The notes beneath the pieces were generated by a model, which worked only from the letters and a program-made list of their open reading frames with translations, did not search any database and was not told the origin of the DNA. Below, in pieces: positions 31,598 through 32,344 of a DNA stretch of 32,344 nt (its first letter is position 1; each line of letters opens with the position of its first letter). A program made the position numbers and the translations under genes. Source of the stretch: an uncultured Prevotellaceae bacterium (GTDB lineage Bacteria; Bacteroidota; Bacteroidia; Bacteroidales; Bacteroidaceae); assembly GCA_902771155.1 (NCBI GenBank), contig CACXVS010000036.1, positions 1-32,344 of the forward strand, given 5' to 3'.

Positions 31598-32344
31598 TCA
31601 ATAGGCCTTCTCGGACGAATCGGGCCAGGGCTCAAATTCCAGTTCCAACTCACACCATGCTCCCTGGCTGGAGGCCAGTGCCCCGTCTGAGGAGGGACTT
31701 CCTGGATTTGACACACCCAAACCCAACAGACGGATGGGGTGAGAATGAAACTCCACTTGTTGCATCAGCTGTTTGGCCAATGGCAGGATCTCGTCTTTGG
31801 TACGAAGCACATGGTCGACAGTGATACTGCGGGTGATTTGATCATATTGCTGAGTTTGCTCTCGCTCTCGCGCAAACTTGACTTTCAGCGTCAGGGTTCG
31901 GCCCTCAAAGTCGTTCTTTTCGATGCGCCTGACCAGTTCAAGAACCGTGTGATACAGATGGATGGTGACAACGGCATTCTCACTGATGTCTGATTCAAAG
32001 GTCTGCTCACAGCTGACACTCTTCCTCTCCCACTCGCTGATAACAGGCCGATTGTCAATGCCTCGCGAAAAGTCATAGAACACCTGTCCCATCTTGCCGA
32101 ACTCCTGAGTCAGCCGGCTCAGCGATGTGTTTCTAAGGTCAAGACCCGTAAAGATACCCATGCGATGCATCTTTTCTGCGGTCTTCTGGCCTACGCCCCA
32201 AATCTTCTCAATCTTCAGTTGTGAGATGAAGTCCAAAGCCCTGTCGGGATGGATCACCGTCAGACCGTCGGGTTTGCGCCAGTCGGAGGCAATCTTTGCC
32301 AGGAACTTGCAGTAGCTCACGCCTGCCGATGCCGTCAGCCCCGT
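31598..32344 (-). CDS. dinB: DNA polymerase IV (DinB), 5' part outside window
   Basis: The open frame runs off the right edge, and 249 codons are seen. It begins TGLTASAGVSYCKFLAKIAS, the highly conserved palm/fingers junction of DinB, and continues through the helix-hairpin-helix thumb (KIWGVGQKTAEKMHRMGI) and the little-finger domain (RKSVSCEQTFESDI to LLGLGVSNPGSPS). The catalytic N-terminal motifs lie beyond the window. The end (ELELEFEPWPDSSEKAY) lacks an obvious clamp-binding pentapeptide. This is the second Y-family polymerase of the window and the standard chromosomal type. It is convergent with the AraC remnant. Confidence 0.93.
   Translation of the reverse strand, partial: TGLTASAGVSYCKFLAKIASDWRKPDGLTVIHPDRALDFISQLKIEKIWGVGQKTAEKMHRMGIFTGLDLRNTSLSRLTQEFGKMGQVFYDFSRGIDNRPVISEWERKSVSCEQTFESDISENAVVTIHLYHTVLELVRRIEKNDFEGRTLTLKVKFAREREQTQQYDQITRSITVDHVLRTKDEILPLAKQLMQQVEFHSHPIRLLGLGVSNPGSPSSDGALASSQGAWCELELEFEPWPDSSEKAY

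Overview
The window looks like a chromosomal segment of a Bacteroidales bacterium, most likely a Prevotella-type (Prevotellaceae) gut or rumen organism. The evidence is: about a dozen promoters with the Bacteroidetes -7 box TAnnTTTG; few Shine-Dalgarno sequences; many lipoproteins and exported enzymes; and family choices typical of the phylum (DUF3943, DUF4380, YolD with a Y-family polymerase, membrane-bound LytTR regulators, exported flavodoxin). No rRNA, tRNA, CRISPR array, prophage or intact insertion sequence is visible.

Layout. (1) 1-621: 5' part of an exported TPR/transglutaminase-like protein, divergent from a membrane-anchored LytTR regulator (750-1607). (2) 1750-8146: a tightly packed six-gene operon. 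It holds a YqhD-type iron alcohol dehydrogenase, an exported amidohydrolase fused to an ABM monooxygenase domain, an exported flavodoxin with a cyclophilin-like domain, an exported carboxymuconolactone decarboxylase (CMD)-cupin fusion, a lipoprotein dienelactone-hydrolase-like enzyme and a hexapeptide acyltransferase. (3) 8176-13200, minus strand: DUF3943 outer-membrane protein, GNAT, Y-family polymerase and YolD. (4) 13327-20553, minus strand: patatin-barrel phospholipase, TolC-like protein, HlyD-like adaptor and two ABC-2 permeases, followed upstream by a CPBP protease (20654-21460). (5) 21618-22355: a gene graveyard, a truncated ElaA-like acetyltransferase spliced onto a carboxylesterase remnant. 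(6) 22371-25899, minus strand: aldo/keto reductase, class-C-type serine hydrolase lipoprotein and an esterase/metallo-beta-lactamase fusion. (7) 26064-31330, plus strand: a GH35/42-like beta-galactosidase, a DUF4380 lipoprotein, a 467-bp gap with a broken gene and twin palindromes, a DUF362 protein and a CDF metal transporter. (8) 31347-32344: an AraC C-terminal remnant convergent with the 3' part of dinB.

How the genes work together. The most distinctive unit is region 2. Four consecutive products carry export signals, although their families (ABM quinol monooxygenase, CMD, dienelactone hydrolase, decarboxylase-type amidohydrolase, flavodoxin) are normally cytoplasmic and often act on aromatic rings, quinones or reactive carbonyls. 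I infer an envelope-located pathway that processes an aromatic, quinone or electrophilic compound, with an aldehyde reductase in the cytosol and a membrane LytTR protein next door as the likely regulator. Its substrate is unknown. Region 4 is a tripartite export operon with no ATPase in view. Region 6 looks like an esterase/hydrolase detoxification or scavenging operon. Several gene remnants show that the window has been repeatedly rearranged.
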